A DNA stretch of 64,000 nt, from contig OZ244119.1 in the NCBI GenBank assembly GCA_965215755.1, forward strand, positions 5,270,001 to 5,334,000. The letters are read 5' to 3'. This document shows, piece by piece, positions 9,267-18,226 of this stretch. This DNA comes from Tectiglobus sp965215755. Its GTDB lineage: Bacteria; Pseudomonadota; Alphaproteobacteria; Rhizobiales; Hyphomicrobiaceae. Below the pieces are notes generated by a model. That model was given only the letters and a program-made list of their open reading frames with translations, had not been told where the DNA came from and did no database searches. Both the position numbers and the translations under genes were made by a program. How positions within the stretch are numbered: the first letter of the stretch is position 1; every line of letters starts with the position of its first letter.

Positions 9267-10201
9267 GCATCCGTTTCGACAACAAGGTCGCAATTGTTAC
9301 TGGCGCCGGAACAGGCCTAGGGCGTTCTCACGCCATGGGGCTGGCAGCACGCGGTGCGAAGGTTGTCGTCAACGATCTCGGCGTTTCCCGAGATGGGACT
9401 GGTGCATCGCAAACACCTGCCGAAGAAGTGGCAAGCGAGATTGCCGCCGCCGGTGGCGAGGCCATCTCCCATGGCACCAGCGTAACCGATGCAGCTGGAG
9501 TCGAGGATATGGTTAGCCAGGCCATGTCAAAGTGGGGACGCGTCGATATCCTAATCAACAATGCTGGCATTTTGCGCGATAAGACCTTTGCAAAGATGAC
9601 ACTTGAGGATTTCCAGAACGTCGTGGATGTCCACTTGATGGGCACAGTGACCTGCACTAAGGCGGTCTGGGAAATCATGCGCCAGCAGAACTATGGCCGC
9701 ATCGTTTTCACCAGTTCGTCATCAGGGCTGTACGGAAACTTTGGCCAATCCAACTATGGTGCAGCAAAGGCTGCCATGATGGGGCTGATGAATGTGCTCC
9801 ATCTTGAAGGCGCCAAGTACGATATCCGCGTGAATACGTTGGCGCCGACGGCCGCAACCCGGATGACAGAAGAACTCATGCCACCGGAGATGCTCGCGGT
9901 TCTCAAGCCTGAATCCATTACTCCCGGCGTTCTCTACCTGGTCTCCGAAGATGGACCATCGCGCTGCATCCTGGCAGCCGGTGCCGGCTGTTTTGCACGT
10001 ACAATGGTCTACGAGACACCTGGCATCTACCTTAGTGCCGAAGAGAACACTCCAGAGGCTGTTGCCGCACAGTTTGACAACGTGTCAGCGCCGGATGGTC
10101 AGCTTGCCCTGCAGCAAGCCTTTGAACAAACGGAAGCCTTTGCTGCCCGTGCAGCCAAGGCAATGGGAATCACGCTGCCACCGCGGCAGGGTGGGAGCTG
10201 A
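9263..10201 (+). CDS. SDR oxidoreductase of the (R)-3-hydroxyacyl-CoA dehydrogenase (MFE-2 like) type
   Basis: A 312-residue short-chain dehydrogenase. It has the Rossmann motif TGAGTGLG (13-20), the VNDLGVSRDGTG insertion that is characteristic of peroxisomal multifunctional-enzyme-2 dehydrogenase domains, NNAG (99-102), serines at 151-154 and the YGAAK catalytic motif (Tyr165, Lys169). It carries a C-terminal extension of about 60 residues beyond a minimal SDR. It overlaps the MaoC gene by four bases, and hydratase plus dehydrogenase would convert an enoyl-CoA to a 3-ketoacyl-CoA. An LLM oxidoreductase and an intact thiolase follow. Confidence 0.92.
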   Translation: MSIRFDNKVAIVTGAGTGLGRSHAMGLAARGAKVVVNDLGVSRDGTGASQTPAEEVASEIAAAGGEAISHGTSVTDAAGVEDMVSQAMSKWGRVDILINNAGILRDKTFAKMTLEDFQNVVDVHLMGTVTCTKAVWEIMRQQNYGRIVFTSSSSGLYGNFGQSNYGAAKAAMMGLMNVLHLEGAKYDIRVNTLAPTAATRMTEELMPPEMLAVLKPESITPGVLYLVSEDGPSRCILAAGAGCFARTMVYETPGIYLSAEENTPEAVAAQFDNVSAPDGQLALQQAFEQTEAFAARAAKAMGITLPPRQGGS

Positions 10202-10257
10202 CAAGCGGGCCGTCGGCCACAACGAAGTTTCACGTTTGATAGTAAGGAGAAGCGCCC

Positions 10258-11127
10258 ATGAAGTTCGGTCTCAGATATTGCAACACTGGGCGCTACGTTG
10301 ATCCCAATGAGGCCATCGCACTTGCCCAGGCAGGTGAGGAAGCCGGCTTTGAATCGCTTTGGACTGTCGAGCATACGGTCGTGCCCGCCAACTATGCGTC
10401 CCGCTATCCCTACTCTGAGGACGGGCGCATGGCGGGCGGTCGCTATGATATTCCACTTCCGGATCCTTTGATCTGGATGACTTATGCGGCGGCTGTGACC
10501 TCCAAGATCAAGTTGGCCACAGGTGTATTGATCCTGCCGCAGCACAATCCAGTGATAACAGCCAAGCAGGTTGCGACGCTCGATTACATGTCTGCGGGTC
10601 GCGTCATGCTGGGCATTGGCGTTGGATGGTTGGAAGAAGAGTTCTCCACTCTCGGGGTGCCATTCGAGCGGCGCGGTCGCCGGGCTGATGAGTACGTGGC
10701 CGCCATGCGCGAGTTGTGGAGTGCTGATGCGGCGAACTATCAGGGCGAGTTCGTTAACATCAAGGATACCTATTGCCGGCCTCAGCCACCGAATAAGGCG
10801 GTGCCGATCATCGTTGGTGGTGATTCCAAGGTTGCTGCCCGCCGGGCCGGACGTCTCGGTGATGGCTATTTCCCGGCTCGTGGTGCACCGGAAGACCTGT
10901 TCCAGATTGTTCGTGAAACTGCCGTCGCACATGGCCGAGACCCGGACGCAGTCGAGTTCACGGTCAGTATTCCAGACGACCTTACTGAGATTCCACGCCT
11001 CGCTGCGCTAGGTGTCAAACGCGTCCTCGTCTCCGTCTCACCGATGGCCGGTATGCCTGCCAAGGTCAAACAGGCTGAAGATGCGCTCAAGTGGAAAGAT
11101 ATCATCGAAACTTACGCAGACGCCTGA
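10258..11127 (+). CDS. LLM-class flavin-dependent oxidoreductase
   Basis: A 289-residue luciferase-like TIM-barrel protein. Typical features are the N-terminal MKFGLRYCNTGRY strand, AGEEAGFESLWTVEHTV, KIKLATGVLILPQHNP, the GRVMLGIGVGWLEEEF phosphate-binding segment, and a C-terminal IIVGGDSKVAARRAGRLGDG. This pattern fits the subgroup often annotated as probable F420-dependent (TIGR03619-like). Whether it uses F420 or FMN cannot be told from sequence. The ATG follows TAAGGAGAAG. It sits between the SDR (56 bases upstream) and a thiolase, within the same-strand run. Confidence 0.9.
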   Translation: MKFGLRYCNTGRYVDPNEAIALAQAGEEAGFESLWTVEHTVVPANYASRYPYSEDGRMAGGRYDIPLPDPLIWMTYAAAVTSKIKLATGVLILPQHNPVITAKQVATLDYMSAGRVMLGIGVGWLEEEFSTLGVPFERRGRRADEYVAAMRELWSADAANYQGEFVNIKDTYCRPQPPNKAVPIIVGGDSKVAARRAGRLGDGYFPARGAPEDLFQIVRETAVAHGRDPDAVEFTVSIPDDLTEIPRLAALGVKRVLVSVSPMAGMPAKVKQAEDALKWKDIIETYADA

Positions 11128-11205
11128 TGACACCGCTTCGACAGCGGTTATAGTCGGGGCAAGGATACAGAACAATCAAAACGCAAGAGCTAGAGAGGAA
11201 CAACC

Positions 11206-12408
11206 ATGCGCGAAGCCGTTATCGTTTCCACCGCCCGCACCCCGATCGGCAAAGCCTATCGCGGCGCCTTCAATAACACATCAGCACAAGAGCTTGGTGG
11301 ACATGCCATCAAGTCTGCCGTGGAGCGCGCCAAGATCGATCCCGCTGAAGTTGAAGACGTTATTGTTGGCGCTGCCCTTCAGCAGGGTTCAACCGGCTAC
11401 AATATTGGCCGGCAGGCTGCCTTGCGTGCCGGACTGCCAGACACCGTCGCAGGAATGTCAATTGATCGCCAATGCGCATCCGGCATGATGGCCATTGCGA
11501 CCGCGGCCAAGCAGGTTGTCCATGATGGGATGCAGATCACCGTCGGTGGCGGGCTTGAGTCAATTTCGCTGGTCCAGAACGAACATCGCAATGCTTATCG
11601 TTCGCAAGATGACTGGCTGAACAAGCACGTTCCAGCTGTTTATATGTCTATGCTGGAGACAGCAGAGACGGTTGGTGAGCGTTACGGCGTTTCTCGCGAA
11701 GCGCAAGACGAATATGCATTCCAGTCCCAGCAGCGTACTGCCATAGCCCAACAGGCTGGCCGCTTTGATGACGAGATCGTACCGCTGACATCGACGATGC
11801 TTGTTCAAGACAAGGAAACCAAAGAAATCTCCGAGCGCGAGTACACTCTGGAGAAAGACGAAGGCAATCGCCCGTCGACGACCTTGGAGGCGCTGTCTGG
11901 CCTGAACCCGGTTTTCAAGGACGGCATGGTCATCAAGGAAGGCCAGCATATCACTGCCGGCAATGCTTCCCAGCTGTCGGACGGTGCGTCAGCCTCTGTG
12001 GTGATGGAAGCCAAGGAGGCCGAGAAGCGTGGTCTGCAGCCACTGGGAATCTACAAGGGTATGGTGGCTTCTGGCTGCAATCCCGATGAGATGGGGATCG
12101 GTCCTGTTTTCGCTGTGCCGAAGCTGCTTGAAAAGCACGGCCTTAAGATGGATGACATCGGCTTGTGGGAACTCAATGAAGCCTTCGCTGTGCAGGTACT
12201 CTATTGCCGGGATAAGCTTGGCATTCCTAACGAGAACCTCAATGTCAACGGCGGTGCGATCTCTGTCGGTCATCCGTATGGCATGTCTGGTGCCCGTCTT
12301 GTCGGACACGCCCTGATCGAAGGCAAGCGCCGTGGTGCAAAGCACGTCGTGGTGACGATGTGTGTTGGCGGCGGCATGGGTGCAGCTGGGCTGTTCGAAG
12401 TCGCCTAA
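11206..12408 (+). CDS. Acetyl-CoA acyltransferase (thiolase), catalytically complete
   Basis: A 400-residue degradative-type thiolase that would cleave a 3-ketoacyl-CoA with CoA. All signatures are intact: the nucleophile in IDRQCASGMMAI (Cys90), WELNEAFAVQV, the VGHPYGMSGAR histidine and CVGGGMGAAGLFE with the second cysteine (Cys386). A ribosome site (AGAGAGGAACAACC) precedes the ATG. As the last beta-oxidation step it completes the MaoC-SDR-thiolase set in this operon. It is a useful internal contrast to the cysteine-less thiolase homologue at 2538. Confidence 0.95.
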   Translation: MREAVIVSTARTPIGKAYRGAFNNTSAQELGGHAIKSAVERAKIDPAEVEDVIVGAALQQGSTGYNIGRQAALRAGLPDTVAGMSIDRQCASGMMAIATAAKQVVHDGMQITVGGGLESISLVQNEHRNAYRSQDDWLNKHVPAVYMSMLETAETVGERYGVSREAQDEYAFQSQQRTAIAQQAGRFDDEIVPLTSTMLVQDKETKEISEREYTLEKDEGNRPSTTLEALSGLNPVFKDGMVIKEGQHITAGNASQLSDGASASVVMEAKEAEKRGLQPLGIYKGMVASGCNPDEMGIGPVFAVPKLLEKHGLKMDDIGLWELNEAFAVQVLYCRDKLGIPNENLNVNGGAISVGHPYGMSGARLVGHALIEGKRRGAKHVVVTMCVGGGMGAAGLFEVA

Positions 12409-12513
12409 CTCGGAAGTTAAAATCGGAGGCGCGGCCACCTGTGCCGCGCTTCAATGTACTCATGCTGCTGGCTGCTTTCATCTGTTCGGCGCAATGCAAC
12501 TTGAGAGGACCAG

Positions 12514-13653
12514 ATGAAAATTACGAATATTACAGCCTTCCCGCTGTCCTTTGAAATTCCTCCACAGTTCCGCGTGACATTGGGTATAGGCAGCGCCATC
12601 AAACGAGACTGCGTCCTGATCAAGGTTGAAACCAGTGATGGCCTAACCGGTTGGGGCGAATCTCATGCCGGCCGTGCGCCAGGGGCCGTGGCTCAGCTGG
12701 CCAACACGACTTTGAAATCACTCGCTCTTGGAATGGACGCGTTTGATGTCGTCGGCGTCTGGAACAAGATCTATAAGATGCAACTGGCGAGCCACGGCAT
12801 GGGAGCGGCCTGTGCGATCGCGATGAGTGGCCTGGACATGGCGCTCTGGGATATCCGTGGCAAAGCGGTCGGTTGGCCAATCAGCAAGCTTCTCGGGGGC
12901 AATTCGCAACCCATCAAAGCGTACGCCGGTGGGATTGCGCTCGGGTATCAGCCTCCCGATGAACTGGTTGAGGAAGCCAGCAATGTCATTAAGACAGGCT
13001 ACAAAGCCTTAAAGCTGAGGCTTGGGGATACGCCAGCCAACGACATCGCACGCGTCGAGGCCGTTCGCGACGCCCTAGGTGATGACATTGACATCCTGAC
13101 GGATGCGAACACGGCCTACTCGCTGAGTGATGCGCGCCGTGTGATGCCGGCACTTGATGCTGCCAATATCGGCTGGCTTGAAGAGCCATTTCCACCACAT
13201 GATCACGCGCTCTATCGAGAGGCGCGCAGTTATGGCCGAACACCACTGGCGGCAGGTGAGAACCACTATACGCGCTTCGAGCTACAGCGTGTTATTGAAG
13301 ATCGCAGCATCACCATCTTGCAGCCCGATTTGTCTAAGACCGGCGGCATAACTGAAGGCATGCGCATTGCTGCAATGGCATCTGCCTGGAAATATTCGTT
13401 CAACCCACATACATCGCTAACCGGTCTGAACATCGCAGCAAGCCTTCATACACTGGCGAGCGTCGACAATGCCGGATACTTTGAGGCCGACCTGTCACGT
13501 TACAATCCGTTGCGTGACGAGCTTTGCAGCTGGACTGCGAATATCCGCGACGATGGCACCGTGTCGTCGCCAGATGGACCAGGGCTGGGTGTTGAAATCG
13601 ACGAGAGCCAACTTGCAAAATTCCCGCTGATCGACGGCCCCGGTTACGTTTGA
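12514..13653 (+). CDS. Mandelate racemase/muconate lactonizing enzyme family protein (enolase superfamily)
   Basis: A 379-residue enolase-superfamily enzyme that would abstract an alpha-proton from a carboxylate bound to Mg2+. The MLE-subgroup residues can be followed: the first catalytic pair reads KLR (Lys167, Arg169) instead of the common KxK, metal ligands are Asp197 (LTDAN), Glu223/224 (WLEEPF) and Glu249 (GEN), and Lys275 in QPDLSKTGG is the likely opposite-face base. N-terminal capping residues and the GGxxQP-like region are normal. The ATG follows GAGAGGACCAG. It begins 105 bases after the thiolase on the same strand. The substrate is unknown; racemase, cycloisomerase and acid-sugar dehydratase are all possible. 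Confidence 0.9.
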   Translation: MKITNITAFPLSFEIPPQFRVTLGIGSAIKRDCVLIKVETSDGLTGWGESHAGRAPGAVAQLANTTLKSLALGMDAFDVVGVWNKIYKMQLASHGMGAACAIAMSGLDMALWDIRGKAVGWPISKLLGGNSQPIKAYAGGIALGYQPPDELVEEASNVIKTGYKALKLRLGDTPANDIARVEAVRDALGDDIDILTDANTAYSLSDARRVMPALDAANIGWLEEPFPPHDHALYREARSYGRTPLAAGENHYTRFELQRVIEDRSITILQPDLSKTGGITEGMRIAAMASAWKYSFNPHTSLTGLNIAASLHTLASVDNAGYFEADLSRYNPLRDELCSWTANIRDDGTVSSPDGPGLGVEIDESQLAKFPLIDGPGYV

Positions 13654-13711
13654 GCTTTCAGGTCATGCCCCATGATCCTGAGATGAGTTCTCATCGCGCG
13701 AAAGGGATCAC

Positions 13712-15376
13712 ATGGACTACCCCTTTGACCTTGGAAACTGGACACGGCCAATCACAACAACTTCTGATGCCGCCCAGCAATGGTTCGATCGCGGACTAAA
13801 TTGGACATATGCCTACAATCATGACGAAGCGGTTGCCTGCTTTCGCCGTGCATTGTCCGACGATCCGAAGTGCGCCATGGCCTGGTGGGGCGTCGCCTAT
13901 GCCTCGGGTCCGTTCTATAACCGGCCATGGGTCCGCTACTGCGATGCGGAAATCGCCGAAATCCTTCCGGTTTGTTTCGAGTCAAGCCAGTCTGCCCTCT
14001 CGCTGTGTGATGATGTGACACCCGCCGAGCGCGCGCTCATTGAGGCCTTGGCGCGGCGCTATCAGAGCGATACCGAATTGGACCGCGATGTCCTCAATCG
14101 ATGGATCTGGCAATATGCCGATGCCATGCGCGATGCCTGCCGAGCATTTGGCGATGACCCGGATATTGCAGCCCTCTTCGTTGAAGCAGCTGTCACTTGC
14201 ACCCCCCGCCAACTGTGGCACCTCAGGACAGGGGAGATGAATGGCGAAGCCCGAACGGACGAAGCACTTCCAGTTCTGGAAACCTGGCTGAAGAAGTCCG
14301 ACGGTGAACAAGTCTGTCATCCCGGCCTGCTTCACATGCATATCCATGCGTTTGAGATGTCACCCTTCCCGCAGCGCTCGTTAACCGCCGCCGATAACCT
14401 TCGCGGCTCTTTACCGGATGCGGGTCATCTCGAACACATGCCGGCGCACGTTTATGTTCTTTGTGGCGATTACGCCCAGGCAGTGTCACAGAGTGAGGCC
14501 GCCGTTACCGCCGATGACAAATACCTGGCATTCGCAGGCGACCAGAATTTCTACACGACAGCACGATGCCACAACCTACATCTGCTCATGTACGCTGCAA
14601 TGTTCCTCGGCCAGCGCGGCAAAGCGATTTATGCAGCCCGCCGATTGAACGAGATGGCAACGCCCGATCTCATCGCTCAGAGCCCACCTTTCATGGCTTC
14701 AATTCTGGATGGCTATGCTGCGATGCGGGCTCATGTTCTGGTGCGCTTTGGTTGTTGGAATGAATTGACGAAGCTGGCACCGCCGGAATGTCCCGAACTG
14801 CGCCCGATAGGCATGGCAATGCACGCCTATGCCCAGGGCGTGGCGCACTCAGCGCTAGGACAGATTGAAATGGCCGAGCAGTCCAGAGATGCGTTCATGG
14901 CAGCGAGCGAAAGGATCAGCGAAGACGCAATCTTCCTCAGCAATACTGTCCGCGATATGCTGCGGATCGGAGAGGCCATGCTCGACGGTGAATTGGAATA
15001 CCGAAAGCAGAATTATGCGGAGGCGTTTTCCAAACTCCGTCTTGCAGTCGCTCGCGATGATGGGCTCAACTATACGGAGCCCTGGGCCTGGATGCATCCG
15101 CCACGTCATGCTCTCGGTGCCCTGCTTGCGGAACAGGGCGCATTCGACGAGGCAGAAGCCGTCTACAGAGCCGACTTGGGTTATGACACCAGCATTCCGC
15201 GATGCTGCCAACACCCTGACAATATCTGGGCGCTTCGGGGGCTCGTCGAATGCGTTGGAAAAGCTGGTCGGGCGAATGAGCTAACTCTACTGCAGCAACG
15301 CCTGGACTTTGCCAGGGAACGAGCTGACGTTCCCATTGATGTCGCATGTTTTTGCCGGCAGCGTACTTCGTCGTAG
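13712..15376 (+). CDS. Tetratricopeptide-repeat protein (TTC38-like)
   Basis: A 554-residue helical repeat protein. The N-terminal segment (QQWFDRGLNWTYAYNHDEAV and AMAWWGVAYASGPFYNRPW) is characteristic of the bacterial proteins related to eukaryotic TTC38, and helix-pair repeats continue along the length. No signal peptide or membrane segment is seen, so it should be cytoplasmic. Its role is not established, but this family is commonly found beside catabolic enzymes. It lies 58 bases after the enolase-superfamily gene and is probably the last gene of the run that begins at 8763. Confidence 0.85.
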   Translation: MDYPFDLGNWTRPITTTSDAAQQWFDRGLNWTYAYNHDEAVACFRRALSDDPKCAMAWWGVAYASGPFYNRPWVRYCDAEIAEILPVCFESSQSALSLCDDVTPAERALIEALARRYQSDTELDRDVLNRWIWQYADAMRDACRAFGDDPDIAALFVEAAVTCTPRQLWHLRTGEMNGEARTDEALPVLETWLKKSDGEQVCHPGLLHMHIHAFEMSPFPQRSLTAADNLRGSLPDAGHLEHMPAHVYVLCGDYAQAVSQSEAAVTADDKYLAFAGDQNFYTTARCHNLHLLMYAAMFLGQRGKAIYAARRLNEMATPDLIAQSPPFMASILDGYAAMRAHVLVRFGCWNELTKLAPPECPELRPIGMAMHAYAQGVAHSALGQIEMAEQSRDAFMAASERISEDAIFLSNTVRDMLRIGEAMLDGELEYRKQNYAEAFSKLRLAVARDDGLNYTEPWAWMHPPRHALGALLAEQGAFDEAEAVYRADLGYDTSIPRCCQHPDNIWALRGLVECVGKAGRANELTLLQQRLDFARERADVPIDVACFCRQRTSS

Positions 15377-15462
15377 AGCGCAGTCGAGTCAAAGAGGTGA
15401 TGTAGTACCGGCTCTCAAGCGATACGCTGGTCTGGCAAGACTTCTCCAAGAGGTATTCGTGC

Positions 15463-16593
15463 TCAATTGTTTTTTGCGCACCTGGCCTTCATTGCCCGGC
15501 GGAATGGCGCGAATTCGGCAACACCACGCGCAGCCGCTCTGTGTCCCTCCGGGCTCGGGTGACCATCGCGCGGGAACAGATAAGCTTTCTTGGGATCAGC
15601 AAGGTGAGCAAGGAGAGATGTTCTGAGATTAACTGCCGGAATTCCCAGTTCTTGGGCTGTATTGATCGCCCAGTCGTTATTCTCATAGCTATACCAGCCG
15701 ACAGATGGACCGGTTTTTGCCTCAGCAGCCTCAGGCGGCCGCAGATTGGGATAACCCGGATAAACAATGAAGAACAGGTCGATGCCCCGCTGCTGCAAAT
15801 CACGATTGATCTCTTCCAGCAGTGTTCGGTATTGCGACTTCATTGCATTCAACAGGTCGCGCTGCTGCTGCATCACCGCTTCGGATACATCTCGATCGAC
15901 AGCAGCAATGTCCTGGTCCCCGCGCAGGCGCGCGTAAGCGTTTTTTGCCAAGACGTAGATGGCCGAATTCTTGATCAAAAAAGCATGCAAATTAAACGGA
16001 AAGGTTTCCCTCAAGCTTCTGTTTTTCTCAAGGATATTCCAAACCGGAGACTGCAGGTCGACCAGGTCGTTGTCGTGAAAGCTCAAGACAACGATATCCG
16101 GTTTGATCGCAATTGCTTTTTTGATAAGAGCGGCATGGGCCGTTATCGTTGCGCCAGCCATTGCCCCATTCACGACCCGGACCTTTTGACATTCATCGCG
16201 AAGCGTTGTCTCGAGGTAATGAGGCAGTGTTTGGTCGTCATTGACGAGATCACCAAAGATAAACGAGTCACCAGCCATGAAGATGCGTAGTTCGCCATCC
16301 GGTTTGGCTGCAGAGAAGTCGGTGCCGCGGTAGCCGAGACTGTTGATTGTTATGTCGTGCGGAAGATTGGGTTTAATTCGCGATGTCGTCGTTGAAATTG
16401 GTTGATAGATGCCCGGGATCGTCGCGTATTGTTTTGCATCCACCGATACTTTGACCGGCGTCGCGATAAAGAATGACCTGAGCACGACCTCGGCAATCAG
16501 AACGGCGACTGCTAAGGCAATTCCTAGCGTCAAGCAGATGAACGCAATCTTCTTCGGTGTGGAGATTTCTGCTCCATTCTTAACGACTGACAA
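15463..16593 (-). CDS. Membrane-anchored SGNH/GDSL-type hydrolase
   Basis: A 376-residue protein with one N-terminal transmembrane segment (about 15-45) and a predicted periplasmic SGNH domain. Block I is visible as IFMAGDSFIFG with the nucleophile Ser110, and block V as DGHPSPEGH near residues 343-351, giving the Asp/His of the triad. Family members deacylate polysaccharides or act on esters; the N-terminal anchor and the FGDL context are typical of proteins near exopolysaccharide genes, but none are present here. It converges with the TPR gene across 86 bases. The substrate is unknown. Confidence 0.85.
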   Translation of the reverse strand: MSVVKNGAEISTPKKIAFICLTLGIALAVAVLIAEVVLRSFFIATPVKVSVDAKQYATIPGIYQPISTTTSRIKPNLPHDITINSLGYRGTDFSAAKPDGELRIFMAGDSFIFGDLVNDDQTLPHYLETTLRDECQKVRVVNGAMAGATITAHAALIKKAIAIKPDIVVLSFHDNDLVDLQSPVWNILEKNRSLRETFPFNLHAFLIKNSAIYVLAKNAYARLRGDQDIAAVDRDVSEAVMQQQRDLLNAMKSQYRTLLEEINRDLQQRGIDLFFIVYPGYPNLRPPEAAEAKTGPSVGWYSYENNDWAINTAQELGIPAVNLRTSLLAHLADPKKAYLFPRDGHPSPEGHRAAARGVAEFAPFRRAMKARCAKNN

Positions 16594-16978
16594 TGACTTA
16601 ATCCCATAAATTATCGATCGTTCATTGCTTTCGTTACCCGCGATGAGATGACCAGAGAACGATTTGCAGCAACTATCTCGATACCGTGATCGATCAAAAT
16701 ATGCGACGCAACAATTGCATTTTCGGAAGGTGAATGTGGTTGATTTTGTTGCTGGATCAACTGACTGTTGACCTTATCGGTCGTTGAATCGTCATTCTGG
16801 TCTATCAGGAATGCAGACCGACCGTGTCACGCCAAGGCCGATCCGAGCACCTGTCTGGCTCGTGGAGAACACGGGCTCGTCTGAGGCTTCGTTCAACTTA
16901 AGTGCGTCGGCTGCTTGATCACTTCGCTCTGCCCGGTCGCACGCCAAGACACACAAGTTCGGCAGTGGATTCCCGGCG
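16594..16978. other. Intergenic region with no recognisable gene
   Basis: These 385 bases lie upstream of the SGNH hydrolase gene and downstream of the AhpD-like gene, both on the minus strand. Short open frames on either strand have no ribosome site or family resemblance. The promoter of the SGNH gene is presumably here but I could not assign it. Confidence 0.5.
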
Positions 16979-17560
16979 TCACTTAGCAGCCCGAACGGGA
17001 TCACCCAGAACGTGCATTAGGCGATTGGCCCATCCAAACAATGCCGTCGAGAGAATGAGATCGAGGACTTCGGATTCATCAAGTCCGGCTGACTTAAGAT
17101 TGGCGATATGGCTCGCACTAGCTGCACTTGGCGTCTTAGAGAGCGCAACAGCAAAATCAAAAATAGCCTGATCTCGCGGCTCAAGCTGCGCAGCAACACC
17201 CTTTTCGAATATCTCGTCCGTCACGCTTCCGGACTTCTCCAGTTTCATATGCCGGTCAGCATGGACGGCGGCGCAATAGATGCAGCGATTGACGATGGAA
17301 CAACCGATCGCGCCAAGCTCTCGCTCTGCCCGGCTGAGCCCCCCCTCATCATACATGATGGCGTTGAACAGTGGCGAACGAACTTTGAGTGACTCAGGAT
17401 CATGCGCCAAGACCAGGACATAGTCAGAGACTTTGGTGTTCGACGGCGTAATCTGCAATGCATCACGCTGTTCGGCCGTCGCCTCGTCCAGATCGACCGG
17501 TTTCACCCGTGGCCGCCAATCCGGAACATTCTTCGTGAACTTGTGCAAGACACTGCTCAT
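16979..17560 (-). CDS. Peroxidase-related AhpD-type protein with CxxC motif
   Basis: A 193-residue member of the carboxymuconolactone decarboxylase/AhpD superfamily. The redox motif is NRCIYCAAVH (Cys93, Cys96, His100), as in alkylhydroperoxidase D and related peroxidase-like proteins. It overlaps the preceding CMD-domain gene by four bases (ATGA, 17557-17560), so the two are translated together. The adjacent pairing resembles, from memory, the two families named after Avi_7169 and Avi_7170. A role in peroxide or electrophile detoxification is the usual assumption; the physiological electron donor is not visible. Confidence 0.87.
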   Translation of the reverse strand: MSSVLHKFTKNVPDWRPRVKPVDLDEATAEQRDALQITPSNTKVSDYVLVLAHDPESLKVRSPLFNAIMYDEGGLSRAERELGAIGCSIVNRCIYCAAVHADRHMKLEKSGSVTDEIFEKGVAAQLEPRDQAIFDFAVALSKTPSAASASHIANLKSAGLDESEVLDLILSTALFGWANRLMHVLGDPVRAAK

Positions 17561-18066
17561 GATCCTGCCTCCGTCAACAATGCCAGACCAGCAACTAATC
17601 TGATCTGATAGGCGAGAAACGCGTTCAGCTCTGATAGTCTCACGATATCGGCATCTGCAATGCCAGCCCCCTGCAGGGACCGGATATCTGCTTCAGTCAT
17701 GTCCGCGGGCGCAACGGCCACGCGATCGACAAAGTCAAGGCATGGTTTGAGATCAGCCGGGGCATCAGCTGACTTTGGATCAGCAACGCCCAAGTCTTTG
17801 TCGTGCTCAATCATTGACTGATAGTGATCGGCTAGCTCTGGACAGTTGTTGAGGCGAGCTACGCGGCAGGCCAGAGCCGCGCGCAGTCCGTGCGACCAGC
17901 ATCCCGGCTGGACAGGTTTCAGGACCGCATCTTCTGCTGTCTGTGTCATGCGCAGAATGTTCTCGCGGAGCGCAACGGCTTTTCCGATTGAGCCGCCTTT
18001 CGCCGCCGACGAGACCGCCAGTGCTGTTGTTGTCCATATATCTTTGTCGTCTGCCACGCCAGACAC
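17557..18066 (-). CDS. CMD-domain protein without CxxC (partner of the AhpD-like protein)
   Basis: A 169-residue helical protein with the segment WSHGLRAALACRVARLNN typical of the CMD proteins that accompany a peroxidase-related partner (Avi_7170-like family, recalled from memory). It has no CxxC pair, so it is unlikely to be a peroxidase alone and may form a hetero-oligomer with the downstream gene product. The four-base overlap with that gene supports a complex. The start at 18066 follows AAGGAGTGTC on the minus strand. Confidence 0.75.
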   Translation of the reverse strand: MSGVADDKDIWTTTALAVSSAAKGGSIGKAVALRENILRMTQTAEDAVLKPVQPGCWSHGLRAALACRVARLNNCPELADHYQSMIEHDKDLGVADPKSADAPADLKPCLDFVDRVAVAPADMTEADIRSLQGAGIADADIVRLSELNAFLAYQIRLVAGLALLTEAGS

Positions 18067-18226
18067 TCCTTACATCAATTCAGCCCATCAACCGCTCTGC
18101 CAGACTATACCGAACGGTTGGTCGCGCATAGCCGACGTGCCCTTGCAATGACGTTAGATCGAATTCGAAACACAGGCACCGCAAAGTCGACGGCAGTAAC
18201 GGTGCTGGAAGCGCTCGTCGCACGAT

